A stretch of 56,380 nt of DNA from Bacillota bacterium (GTDB lineage Bacteria; Bacillota; Clostridia; Christensenellales; Aristaeellaceae), in assembly GCA_023398575.1 (NCBI GenBank), contig JAEWSC010000044.1:1-56380 (forward strand), in the 5' to 3' direction. Below the pieces are notes generated by a model. It saw only the letters and a program-made list of their open reading frames with translations. It searched no databases and was not told the DNA's origin. Position 1 is the first letter of the stretch, and every line of letters starts with the position of its first letter. Below are positions 17,423-26,474 of the stretch, one piece after another. Made by a program: the position numbers and the translations under genes.

Positions 17423-18624
17423 TTCTCCACCTTCTCAAAGAATGTGTCGGGATGATTCGGGTTAAACGGCTCATTCGCCCACATTACCGTTACCAGGTCC
17501 TGCGCATCATCAAGGTTGATGATATTGTGGGTGTATCCGGGCAGCATGTGTACCGCTTCGATCCGCTCGCCGCTGACATCGAAATTCAACACTTCATCCG
17601 TACCAATTTTACGCTGCTGAATAAGACCCTTGCCGCTAACCACGATAAAGAACTCCCATTTGGTGTGGTGCCAGTGCTCGCCCTTGGTGATGCCGGGCTT
17701 GGAGATATTTACAGAGAATTGGCCGCATTTTTCTGTCTTGAGCAGCTCGGTGAAGCTGCCGCGGGCATCCACGTTCATCCTTAGCGGGAAGATGGCCTTG
17801 TCCTTGGGCAGGTAGGAAATATACGTGGAGTACAGCTTCTTGGCAAAGCTGTTATGCGGAATTTCAGGCATGACCAGCGTCTGTGGTTGTGCCTTGAAGG
17901 ACGCTAGCAGATCGGCAATTTGGCCCAGATTGACCTTGTGAGTGGTGGGAACACTGCAGTAACGGCCCATTTTTGAAGCAATAGGGATCAACCCATCGTA
18001 AGTGCATTGATGCGCTTTCCCCTCCAGCGCGTCCAGCATTTCTTCCACCAGGTCATCGATGTAGAGCAGCTCCAGCTCGGTACTGCGGTCGTTGACCTGT
18101 ATCGGCAGATCGTTGGCGATGTTGTGGCAAAAGGTAGCCACGGCACTATTGTAATTGGGCCGGCACCACTTGCCGAACAGGTTCGGAAAACGATATACAA
18201 GCACCTTAGCACCCGTATCTTGCTCATAACTAAAAAAAAGCTCTTCGCCCGCCAGCTTGCTCTTGCCATAATCGGACTGCCCGTAACGGCCGATGAGCGT
18301 AGCCTGGATAGAGGACGAGAGCATTACAGGGGCCTTGCTGCCGTGCTTCTTCAGCGTGTCCAGCAGGGTGGACGCAAAGCCGAAGTTGCCGGCCATGAAT
18401 TCATCGTTGTTTTGCGGCCGGTTTACACCCGCCAGATTGAACACGAAGTCCGCTTTCGTGCAATATTCATCCAACAACGCCGGATCCGTGTCGATGTCGT
18501 ACTCGTAGATTTTGCCAATAACCAGCGCCGGACGGGTCCTGTTGCGGCCATCCGCCAGCGTCTGCAGTGTGGCACAAAGGTTCTTTCCAACAAACCCTTT
18601 TGCGCCGGTGACGAGAATGTTCAT
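17419..18624 (-). CDS. capF: CapF-type bifunctional NAD-dependent reductase/epimerase with cupin
   Basis: Protein of 401 residues. An N-terminal short-chain dehydrogenase (MNILVTGAKGFVGKNL) is fused to a C-terminal cupin (KPGITKGEHWHHTKWEFF and the following beta strands). In Staphylococcus capsule synthesis CapF carries out 3-epimerisation (cupin part) and 4-reduction (SDR part) of the CapE product on the way to UDP-FucNAc. The start is ATG 18624, which overlaps the capE stop as ATGA. An upstream in-frame extension to 18735 lies inside capE and is rejected. Confidence 0.92.
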   Translation of the reverse strand: MNILVTGAKGFVGKNLCATLQTLADGRNRTRPALVIGKIYEYDIDTDPALLDEYCTKADFVFNLAGVNRPQNNDEFMAGNFGFASTLLDTLKKHGSKAPVMLSSSIQATLIGRYGQSDYGKSKLAGEELFFSYEQDTGAKVLVYRFPNLFGKWCRPNYNSAVATFCHNIANDLPIQVNDRSTELELLYIDDLVEEMLDALEGKAHQCTYDGLIPIASKMGRYCSVPTTHKVNLGQIADLLASFKAQPQTLVMPEIPHNSFAKKLYSTYISYLPKDKAIFPLRMNVDARGSFTELLKTEKCGQFSVNISKPGITKGEHWHHTKWEFFIVVSGKGLIQQRKIGTDEVLNFDVSGERIEAVHMLPGYTHNIINLDDAQDLVTVMWANEPFNPNHPDTFFEKVEK

Positions 18625-19697
18625 TGCTTGCCCGCCTCCATTGCCTTCAGCGCTTTTTGCACATAGTCGGTGGTGAGTACCTTCTGCACTGTGCCCTCTA
18701 CATCCAGTCGGGTGGTATTGTGGCTGGTGTAGCACTCATCCGCCTGGGTCTGCACATTGCCCTTGACCACGAACTTGTCGTAGTTTAGGTCGCGGTTATC
18801 GGCAGCAACGCGGTAGTAGTTACCCATGTCCTCACTGCGGAACCTTTCCTCCCGGGTCATGAGGGTTTCATACAGCTTTTCGCCGTGGCGGGTGCCGATG
18901 ATGTTTGTGCCGGTATCGCCAAACAGCTTCTGCACCGCCCTTGCCAGATCACCGATGGTGGAAGCATCCGCCTTCTGGATGAACAAGTCGCCGGGATTGG
19001 CGTGCTGGAAGGCGAACATGACCAGGCTGACCGCCTCGTCTAAATTCATTAGGAAGCGGGTCATATCGGGGTTGGTGATGGTGATAGGGCTGCTATTTTT
19101 GATCTGCTCGATGAACAACGGGATCACGCTGCCACGGCTGCACATGACGTTGCCATAGCGGGTGCAGCATATGGTGGTGCTGCCGCGCTCGGCCGCCACG
19201 CGGGCGTTGGTGTATATGACATGCTCCATCATGGCCTTGGAAATGCCCATGGCGTTGATAGGATATGCCGCCTTATCGGTGGATAGGCATACAACGCGCT
19301 TGACGCCGGCATCAATGGCGGCATGCAGCACATTGTCGGTGCCTTCCACATTAGTACGCACGGCTTCCATGGGAAAGAACTCGCAGCTTGGCACCTGCTT
19401 GAGCGCCGCGGCATGGAAGATATAATCCACCCCCCACATGGCATCCTGAACGGAGCGTGGGTTGCGCACATCTCCTATATGAAACTTAACCTTTTTGGCA
19501 TGCTGCGGATGCTTTGCCTGCAGCTCATGGCGCATATCGTCCTGCTTCTTTTCATCGCGGGAGAAGATGCGAATTTCGCGAAGGTCGGAATTCAGGAAAT
19601 GCTTAAGCACGGTGGAACCGAAAGAACCGGTGCCGCCGGTGATCATCAGGGTGGCATCTGAAAATACAGAAGTATTCGGATAACAGGTATTGTCCAC
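18621..19697 (-). CDS. capE: UDP-N-acetylglucosamine 4,6-dehydratase, CapE type
   Basis: Polysaccharide biosynthesis dehydratase of 358 residues. Motifs: TGGTGSFGS (NAD), then AALKQVPSCEFFPMEAV, STDKAAYPINAMG and RYGNVMCSRGSV. In the related Staphylococcus enzymes this dehydratase also 5-epimerises UDP-GlcNAc, the first step to UDP-N-acetyl-L-fucosamine. Start GTG 19697 has GGAGGA 6 bases upstream; the in-frame TTG at 19724 lies before that site. It is coupled to capF by an ATGA overlap. Confidence 0.93.
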   Translation of the reverse strand: MDNTCYPNTSVFSDATLMITGGTGSFGSTVLKHFLNSDLREIRIFSRDEKKQDDMRHELQAKHPQHAKKVKFHIGDVRNPRSVQDAMWGVDYIFHAAALKQVPSCEFFPMEAVRTNVEGTDNVLHAAIDAGVKRVVCLSTDKAAYPINAMGISKAMMEHVIYTNARVAAERGSTTICCTRYGNVMCSRGSVIPLFIEQIKNSSPITITNPDMTRFLMNLDEAVSLVMFAFQHANPGDLFIQKADASTIGDLARAVQKLFGDTGTNIIGTRHGEKLYETLMTREERFRSEDMGNYYRVAADNRDLNYDKFVVKGNVQTQADECYTSHNTTRLDVEGTVQKVLTTDYVQKALKAMEAGKQ

Positions 19698-20042
19698 AAC
19701 TACTCCTCCATTGTTTGCTTGCAAATAATCTGAGAAAACGGATAGTATGATAATACCAACCAGAGAATATCACAACTATCCTTTACTGCTTATCCGTTAT
19801 CTTTTTTATCCTATCCAAATGCATCAACACCGATATTGGACATCCTAGTGTATCAGCAAGTCTTTTATACGATTTTTTAATAGAGCTCATAACCTCTCTA
19901 TATGATGTACACACCAAAATTGCACATCTAGAGACATTCACTTATATTTGGGCACTGTTTTATCAAGAAATTGATTAATGCCTTCTGGGTAATGTGGGAC
20001 AACCATCTCCCATATAATCTCACTCGAACCATCTGTTGATTA
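19698..20042 (-). other. Gap with gene remnants between capE and the ATP-grasp gene
   Basis: This 345-base gap holds two short reading frames on the minus strand. Directly after the ATP-grasp stop (tandem TAA TAA), the same frame stays open from 20039 to 19938. It encodes a tail containing IIWEMVVPHYPEGINQFL. Its TGA overlaps a GTG at 19941, which opens a second frame of 52 codons to 19783. I recognise neither. They may be the remains of a lost gene of the variable capsule segment or a real small gene. Confidence 0.45.
19783..19941 (-). CDS. Small open frame of unknown function (52 codons)
   Basis: The frame starts at GTG 19941, which overlaps the TGA of the preceding short frame (GTGA). It contains two cysteines close together (RCAILVCTSY) and a lysine-rich second half. 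No family is recognised. No good Shine-Dalgarno site is visible, so it may be a remnant. It lies between two certain capsule genes. Confidence 0.25.
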   Translation of the reverse strand: MNVSRCAILVCTSYREVMSSIKKSYKRLADTLGCPISVLMHLDRIKKITDKQ

Positions 20043-20990
20043 TTATTCTCCTCCTGTTACTTCATTCTGCAAGTGTAACTTCTTACCCATATTCATGTCT
20101 GCTTCACGGGTTATATCAGTATCCAGCCCGCTCTGTGAGAATAAAGTAAGCTCTCCAAAGTATATCTTTCCGTCAACGTTATACAAATCGACGCGCACCT
20201 CCGGAAAACCCGCGGACAAGTTCTCTGCAATACGAAGCATCTCTTCGAAATGCTCCGGCTTGGGCCAAGTGAATGTATGAGAATCCACATCCGGATATGG
20301 ACAATATGGAAGATAGTTCCATTCGCGGTCAAAATAGTGGTACCTCACTCCACGTTTTGAGAAACGCCCTTCGCAGATAAACACATTATCCACAACGCCG
20401 TTAAAACACTGAAACTTATAGTCTTCCAATGAACGCTGAGAGTCCTTGTATTCCAGTAGTTCCTCAGCAATAATTCTGCGCTTCACTTGCGAGTAGGGCC
20501 ACTCCTTGGAAAGGACAAAGTAGTCATCCTGTAATCCACGAACAAGTTTTTTTTTTGTAGCATCTACATTCAGCTCTGATTTATCACGACAGATCGTCAT
20601 GCCAATGCCAGAATTATGATTACACTTCAAGACAAATTTTTGCGGAAGTACATCGAAATTAATTTCTTCCGGGTCATCCCATACACCTATAAGTGGAATC
20701 AAATATTCATCGCCAATTTTCTGCCTTACATATGCACGAACCGCATATTTGTCCACCATTGTTACATACTGAGGACGTCTGTCATAGATTTTCATCCATT
20801 GAAGCTTAGCGTTGAATCCCTCTGGATTTGACATATTAAGACGCCTGTGAAAGGTGAGCCAATACAGGGTTTTCAGGTATTGCTCATCGCTGAACCACTT
20901 AGCATGACTCTTGACCAGGCGAATCAACGGCAACTGCGGATAACAGATTCCCTTCGATAATATATGCATGAATTGCTGTATCTTGTTCAT
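20043..20990 (-). CDS. ATP-grasp fold protein (TupA-like) of polysaccharide synthesis
   Basis: Protein of 315 residues. Family features are GFNAKLQWMKIYDRRP, VDKYAVRAYV, VLKCNHNSG, EDYKFQCFNG and EVRVDLYNVDGKIYFGELT near the C-terminus. TupA-like ATP-grasp proteins occur in capsule and teichuronopeptide loci, where they are thought to join amino or carboxylic groups to sugars such as uronic acids. Here the uronate-forming genes are in the same operon, so amidation of a galacturonate or glucuronate is plausible. The stop is a tandem TAA TAA. Base composition is lower in GC than the ilv/leu region. Confidence 0.85.
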   Translation of the reverse strand: MNKIQQFMHILSKGICYPQLPLIRLVKSHAKWFSDEQYLKTLYWLTFHRRLNMSNPEGFNAKLQWMKIYDRRPQYVTMVDKYAVRAYVRQKIGDEYLIPLIGVWDDPEEINFDVLPQKFVLKCNHNSGIGMTICRDKSELNVDATKKKLVRGLQDDYFVLSKEWPYSQVKRRIIAEELLEYKDSQRSLEDYKFQCFNGVVDNVFICEGRFSKRGVRYHYFDREWNYLPYCPYPDVDSHTFTWPKPEHFEEMLRIAENLSAGFPEVRVDLYNVDGKIYFGELTLFSQSGLDTDITREADMNMGKKLHLQNEVTGGE

Positions 20991-21003
20991 ACTAACACTT
21001 CCA

Positions 21004-22473
21004 TCATTTTATTCCGAATTTCTCTAAAACGCGATGAGCCATGGGTATGTATTGAATGATCTTTCTCGTTGATGTAAACGAAAGAATCACGGCTACATAT
21101 ACACCTGCGCAGAGTGCAATCGACACAAGTTGCCACCATATGGCATCAGACATCATCTGAAGCAGCATTGCGAAAATGCACATAATGATCGTAGCCAGAA
21201 CTGGAATTTTCACATTTCGGATTACTTGACGCACATCAAGACCAATGATAGCCTTTAATACAATTATGTCAAACAACACTGGTACGAGACGAATGAAGCA
21301 TCCCACATAGCACAATTGTTGGAATCCGCTCTTTGCGCTGAAATAGACTGCGGGAACATAATATGCCAAGAATATACACTGCAAAATAAGTGAAATCCGG
21401 ATTTTACCTTTGCTACGATACACTTCACATGCAGTGTTGCTGAATGTAATAGTTATGGTACTAATAAGAGCCCACAATCCCAGCAGTGTAGTAACCTCAA
21501 ACCATCTTTCGCCCAACAAAATCAAAACCGCAAGTTTACGGTACATGAAAATCCCTGCACCCAGCGGCAAAACAAGCAACGCGAGAAGTATTTGAAATTT
21601 ATTAACTGTTGCAATAAATCTACTATTTTGATTCTGATAGCGAGATAGTACCGAGAATAATACTGGTGTTAAGGAAGCAGTAATAATTGCCAAGTACGAG
21701 TTAATGGCTGTGATTCCGGTTTTATATAAGCCCAAATAATACTCGTCGAGCACATTTGCAACAATAAAAACGCTGGCTTGGCTAGTGAACCAAATCGATA
21801 CACTCTCGCACAAGTTCCATATTGAGTAAAACAGCATGTCCTTAAACAGCTCAATGCGAAGATAGAATCTTGGTTTCCATTTCGAGAGGCATGTCGACAT
21901 AATAGCAATATAGAATTGCTGCAATACAGAACCGACTACAATCGCCCAATAACTTTTCAACCATATTGCTATCGGCACAGTAACTATCAATGGTACAAGT
22001 GCACTTGTTACTCGGATCATAAAAATCGGTTGAAAATCCAATTCTCTCTTAAAACGTGCTATCAATGTACCTGAAAAGGCTGTACACATCACAGAAAGAC
22101 TTGCAACCACTACGCCAACTGCAGCATCTGGACAGCCTATCGCAGATGATAGTTTATTACGAAGCAATAATATGATGCCGAAAATAATAACCGAGAGAAC
22201 GAAATTGGATGTAAACGCAATAGCCGTTCCTTTATCCAGCTCTTCAGACGTTTCGTATTCGTGTTGTATAATATATTTTTGAAATCCTGCATCTGTGAAA
22301 ATATCTGCAAAGCTGGTAATAATCGTGATTGATGCAACGATTCCAAACGCTTCCGGTTTTAGCAAACGTACTAATATCATATTAACTATCGGAGCCGCGA
22401 GTTTTGCACAAATCTCTGCAAAGGTAGACCACTTTGTCGCTGAAGATATTTTTGCTCTTACATCATCTACCAC
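21004..22473 (-). CDS. Wzx-type polysaccharide flippase
   Basis: Membrane protein of 489 residues with about 12-14 hydrophobic segments. It begins with the typical amphipathic helix of the MOP/polysaccharide-transport family (ATKWSTFAEICAKLAAPIVNMIL, residues 12-34). It should move undecaprenyl-linked repeat units across the membrane. The start is GTG 22473 with GAGGA 7 bases upstream. It sits between the ATP-grasp gene and the Wzy-like gene. Confidence 0.88.
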   Translation of the reverse strand: MVDDVRAKISSATKWSTFAEICAKLAAPIVNMILVRLLKPEAFGIVASITIITSFADIFTDAGFQKYIIQHEYETSEELDKGTAIAFTSNFVLSVIIFGIILLLRNKLSSAIGCPDAAVGVVVASLSVMCTAFSGTLIARFKRELDFQPIFMIRVTSALVPLIVTVPIAIWLKSYWAIVVGSVLQQFYIAIMSTCLSKWKPRFYLRIELFKDMLFYSIWNLCESVSIWFTSQASVFIVANVLDEYYLGLYKTGITAINSYLAIITASLTPVLFSVLSRYQNQNSRFIATVNKFQILLALLVLPLGAGIFMYRKLAVLILLGERWFEVTTLLGLWALISTITITFSNTACEVYRSKGKIRISLILQCIFLAYYVPAVYFSAKSGFQQLCYVGCFIRLVPVLFDIIVLKAIIGLDVRQVIRNVKIPVLATIIMCIFAMLLQMMSDAIWWQLVSIALCAGVYVAVILSFTSTRKIIQYIPMAHRVLEKFGIK

Positions 22474-22500
22474 TATGTTGTCCTCAGATTCTTGATTTTA

Positions 22501-23712
22501 TCATGTCGATATCACCATTCTAGGTCTTCTTCTTTGCACATTTAAAGAATATAAAACCATAAAGAAAAAAGTATCCTTCGAGAAATATGATACCTGCGCA
22601 AAGTCCATTATGAGTTGCAGAATCAATAATGTAAGGCAAATGAAATCTGTCTCATTCTTTTCTGTCTTCGTTATCATTTTCCACATTAACCATATGTAAG
22701 GGACATAAAACACCAAAGTTCCAATTAATCCGCCACATGCCAATAATTCAATATAGTTATTATGCAGATATGTATCTCGACCGATAATGAACGGAGAATT
22801 ACCAATACCAATTCCGCCTATAGGCGTTTTAATAAACTGCTCTAAACCTATCTGGATAAACCTTACACGCCTAATTGTTGATTCATCTACACTTCCGCTT
22901 CCCGTGAATAAGTTTAGAAATGTATCCATTCTGCCCATAACCGATTTCATAAATGGAAGCTGAGCTATAATTAAAATAGCAACTACAAACATGACAACTG
23001 TAGCAACCAATTTTACAACCGCTTTTATAGGATTCTTACTTAAAAAAACTATTCTATGCATCGATAATAATATAACCCCTCCCGCTAATTCAAGAAATGC
23101 TTTTTTACTACCTGATACAACAACCATCAATATAGCAGGTATCACAAATACCATACTAAATGAAATTTTCTTTGCCTGTATTTGAGAATACGTTAGCACA
23201 ATCGAGACAGATGCAAGCATGCCGATACCATTAATATTTGCGAATTCATTACCAACACGATCACCGAGCGCAATTGCGTTGCGTATATTATTGAAACCAT
23301 AAAATGCTATTGAGTATAAGGCTAATATATAACCACTCCACTTAAGCACATTGATTAATCTATCTTCTGTTCCAGCTTTTTGATAATGCATATAAACAAT
23401 ATACATACACAATGTAGTTTCAATCGTTGTGGACCACCGACGCATCGTGTATGTTCTGTCTATCGCCCATATACTCGAAAGAAAAACAAAAATTGCGAAA
23501 CTCATCGTAATTAAATGATAATGGTTCAATCTAAATGATACCTTCATTCTGTTCTTAAATACATCAAGCGCAAATATTCCTAGCACTAACGTTAAGTATA
23601 CATATTTTCCCATATCGTTAGTTTCAAAAATTGAAAAGGATACCATCAACGCTACCGTCATGCACCAAATGATAGTATCACATAGTTCATTTAGACTTCT
23701 ACCATTATTCAT
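22501..23712 (-). CDS. O-antigen ligase/polymerase family membrane protein (Wzy-like)
   Basis: Membrane protein of about 403 residues with some ten segments. It has a large outside loop that ends in the family feature GIGIGNSPF and DTYLHNNYIELLACGGLIGTL, typical of the Wzy/WaaL domain. It should polymerise repeat units outside the membrane. The start is uncertain: ATG 23712 is used here, but TTG 23739 overlaps the previous gene stop (TTGA), and an AAAGGAG site lies between them. The gene is strongly AT-rich. Confidence 0.85.
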   Translation of the reverse strand: MNNGRSLNELCDTIIWCMTVALMVSFSIFETNDMGKYVYLTLVLGIFALDVFKNRMKVSFRLNHYHLITMSFAIFVFLSSIWAIDRTYTMRRWSTTIETTLCMYIVYMHYQKAGTEDRLINVLKWSGYILALYSIAFYGFNNIRNAIALGDRVGNEFANINGIGMLASVSIVLTYSQIQAKKISFSMVFVIPAILMVVVSGSKKAFLELAGGVILLSMHRIVFLSKNPIKAVVKLVATVVMFVVAILIIAQLPFMKSVMGRMDTFLNLFTGSGSVDESTIRRVRFIQIGLEQFIKTPIGGIGIGNSPFIIGRDTYLHNNYIELLACGGLIGTLVFYVPYIWLMWKMITKTEKNETDFICLTLLILQLIMDFAQVSYFSKDTFFFMVLYSLNVQRRRPRMVIST

Positions 23713-23735
23713 ATTATCTACTATTGGTACTCCTT

Positions 23736-24815
23736 TCAAATTAGACCAAGATAATCATCCCATACTTTAAGAATGGTATCTGTCCTAAACTCTTCGGCTC
23801 TTTGTTTTGCCAACAAATGCAGGCTGTCGCGCAAATCATTATCACAGATAACGCACTTCATCGCATCAATTAGCTTCTCTTTATCTCTACAAGGAACCAA
23901 AATTCCTGCCAGTTTTTTATCGAAACTAAAAAGACTATGTGGACCACCACATGGACAATCTGTTGAAATAGATGGAACTCCTATTGCCATCGCCTCCATA
24001 AGCGCATTTGGCATTCCTTCATAATCTGAAGACATCACAAAGCATTTGGCATTGATCAACTCAGATGCGACATCTGTCACTAGTCCGCGGAAAACCACCC
24101 GATCCTGCAATCCAAGCCCCTGCACTTCATCTTCTAGCTTTTCTCTAAGAACGCCTTCCCCACAAATCACCAATCTTGTTTGTGGGAATAAATACGCGAT
24201 TTTGCCAAAGGCAGCAATTGCTAGCATGTGATTCTTTTGCGGTTGAAGACGTCCCACCATAAATAAGTCGTCCCCTTTACCGCGCCACTTTTGTTTGTAA
24301 AACATGTTATCTACAGGGTTAAAAATCACCCTACTTCTTCTGCGTACTCTCTTAGAAAAATATAAGGCAGCATCCTTCGTTTGGAATATACATTTATCTG
24401 CCAAATTAAATATTGCTTTTGCACACAATCTCCGAACGCCAACGCCATACTCTTTTGAAGGATCATTTCTAACAGATACTGCCTTTTTACATTTGCATCC
24501 AATTGTCGCGATCAACATTCGAATGTTAGGAGGGCCCAAGAATGACAGCACACAGTCTGGTTTATACTCATTAATGATCTTGCGCAAACGCAAAATCCTG
24601 TTCAATGTTTTGCCTTTTATAGTGATGTACTCATCTAAGAATATCCTTTTTAACTGATCCGATACCGTGTATTCAGAGATGCCTTCGACAGGTACTATAT
24701 CATTAACAAGAATCGTCTCAATACCGCACTCCACAAAATGCGATGCCAAAACACTCATAACTCGTTGAGCACCGCCACGTTGCATAGAGTCAATGTACAA
24801 AACAATCTTTTTCAT
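23736..24815 (-). CDS. GT4 family glycosyltransferase
   Basis: GT-B fold glycosyltransferase of 359 residues. It begins VLYIDSMQRGGAQRVM and carries the donor-site region SSDYEGMPNALMEAMAIGVP (with the family EX7E). The pattern resembles AmsD/PglJ-type transferases that extend lipid-linked oligosaccharides. It starts at ATG 24815, overlapping the acyltransferase stop as ATGA. The sugar donor cannot be predicted. Confidence 0.9.
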   Translation of the reverse strand: MKKIVLYIDSMQRGGAQRVMSVLASHFVECGIETILVNDIVPVEGISEYTVSDQLKRIFLDEYITIKGKTLNRILRLRKIINEYKPDCVLSFLGPPNIRMLIATIGCKCKKAVSVRNDPSKEYGVGVRRLCAKAIFNLADKCIFQTKDAALYFSKRVRRRSRVIFNPVDNMFYKQKWRGKGDDLFMVGRLQPQKNHMLAIAAFGKIAYLFPQTRLVICGEGVLREKLEDEVQGLGLQDRVVFRGLVTDVASELINAKCFVMSSDYEGMPNALMEAMAIGVPSISTDCPCGGPHSLFSFDKKLAGILVPCRDKEKLIDAMKCVICDNDLRDSLHLLAKQRAEEFRTDTILKVWDDYLGLI

Positions 24816-25360
24816 ATTCCATCAAGCTCACTTTTAATTAATTTTGCTGGAACACCACCAACAACAGCATATCCTGGCACGTCTTTCGTAACCACCGAAC
24901 CTGCTGCTATAATAGCTCCATTCCCAATCTGTGTTCCTTTCAAAATGATAGCATTCGCTCCAATCCAGACATTCTCATCGATCAAGACAGGTCTTGCAAT
25001 AAAATCAGAATTTCCACTAGAGTTTCGCAAATGATCATGATCATATATGCACACGTTTGGACCAATTGTTGTTCCTTTACCAATATATATCTCATCCATG
25101 GCTACCAAATTACAATTTCTATTAAGAAAACACCCATTCAATGTGATTTTTCCTTTTGTTGATTGTAATAAAACCCCACATTCAAGATGATTCCTGCCAA
25201 CCAACTTAACAGAACCACCGTGTTCAGTTCTAATGTGGCACCCGATTGAAAGAATCTGTATCGGATCCATTCGAACTCTGCCACAGTTAAGTACATACCA
25301 CATTGGTTGTCTAAACATTGATATCACTATTTGAAATACATACTTAATTTGTCTTTTCAA
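24812..25360 (-). CDS. Hexapeptide-repeat O-acyltransferase
   Basis: Protein of 182 residues with a left-handed beta-helix. The active-site histidine lies in IYDHDH (about residues 107-112), followed by the typical ending AGSVVTKDVPGYAVVGGVPAKLI. It resembles WcaF/maltose acetyltransferases, which acetylate sugars of the repeat unit. The start is TTG 25360 with GGAGGT 6 bases upstream and a TTGA overlap with the previous gene. Confidence 0.88.
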   Translation of the reverse strand: MKRQIKYVFQIVISMFRQPMWYVLNCGRVRMDPIQILSIGCHIRTEHGGSVKLVGRNHLECGVLLQSTKGKITLNGCFLNRNCNLVAMDEIYIGKGTTIGPNVCIYDHDHLRNSSGNSDFIARPVLIDENVWIGANAIILKGTQIGNGAIIAAGSVVTKDVPGYAVVGGVPAKLIKSELDGI

Positions 25361-26457
25361 GATACTACCTCCGTTGAGGCTTTGTATACCCCATCAATAA
25401 AGACATAGATTGTGTATTGATCAGCAGCTATCCAATTCGCCAACTGCATTTGTTTTAATAATTCTCGATCATTGATTAACCGCTCAGTCGCTTGAACTAT
25501 CCCATCAATATCTCCTGGGACAATGAAAAATCCATTGTCTTCCTTAACAACCTCACGTATCGCTCCAACTTCTGTCGTGATCACAGCGCAACCAGCCTGG
25601 TATGCTTCAAAAATAACAAGAGGCAATCCTTCACCATACGACGGCAATACCAAAGCATCAGCATTGTTGAAAATGCGCTGTTTTTCTTCACCGGATACAT
25701 AACCATGAAAGACTAATCTATTACCCAATCTACTTTGGTACTGAGAAAATGCATCTTGAATCTTAACCGATGCACCACCACCACAAACGCGAAGCCTTAT
25801 CGGCAGCGGCAACCTTGTCATCGCTTCAAGCAGATCCAGAATTCCTTTTCGCTCATCAATCGATCCAACAAACAACATCTCAAATTGCTCTTTGTTGCTT
25901 TGAACCTTATTGTCTATATCACATTTAGTCAATTGACCATAGTTATAAATAACTCGTGTTTTAGTTTCTAATCCATATTCCATAAATTCTTGTTTTGTCT
26001 GTTTTGATAAAAACACCATCTCGTCTACATACTTATTCATCAAGTGCATCATCAAACGATCAGCCCACTTATAATCAGTTAGAATATTCTTGATCCCTGC
26101 AAAATGAATATGGAGAATCGTTTGAATAGATGTCTTATGTTTGGCAATCGCAACTGTTATCAGATCTTTCAAAAGTGCAAAGCGCCTGGAAGTATGAAAG
26201 TATAAAACCTCCGCGCTATTTGCATTAATCTCTTTACTGATAGCCGTCCACATTTTTAGCGTGTTCTTCACATTCCCAAAGTTCAATCGCGCACGCTCTA
26301 CATTCTGACGACTGACACGACACGTTTCAAATGGTACAATATGAAGACCCAACTTATCCAGATAGCTGGTTTCTTTGATTATGCCATTCACGATTGTGCA
26401 TATTCCACCTGCATATCTTCCTTGAGGGTTGAAAGGTGCGGCCATTAATACTTTCAC
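25357..26457 (-). CDS. GT4 family glycosyltransferase
   Basis: GT-B glycosyltransferase of 366 residues. The N-terminus is VLMAAPFNPQGRYAGGICT, the second domain begins MLFVGSIDERKGILDLLEAM, and the donor motif is SYGEGLPLVIFEAYQAGCAV. It starts at GTG 26457 with GGGGG upstream. It is the middle of three GT4 genes. The acceptor and donor are not predictable from the sequence. Confidence 0.9.
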   Translation of the reverse strand: MKVLMAAPFNPQGRYAGGICTIVNGIIKETSYLDKLGLHIVPFETCRVSRQNVERARLNFGNVKNTLKMWTAISKEINANSAEVLYFHTSRRFALLKDLITVAIAKHKTSIQTILHIHFAGIKNILTDYKWADRLMMHLMNKYVDEMVFLSKQTKQEFMEYGLETKTRVIYNYGQLTKCDIDNKVQSNKEQFEMLFVGSIDERKGILDLLEAMTRLPLPIRLRVCGGGASVKIQDAFSQYQSRLGNRLVFHGYVSGEEKQRIFNNADALVLPSYGEGLPLVIFEAYQAGCAVITTEVGAIREVVKEDNGFFIVPGDIDGIVQATERLINDRELLKQMQLANWIAADQYTIYVFIDGVYKASTEVVS

Positions 26458-26474
26458 ATCACTTTCCCCCTTTC

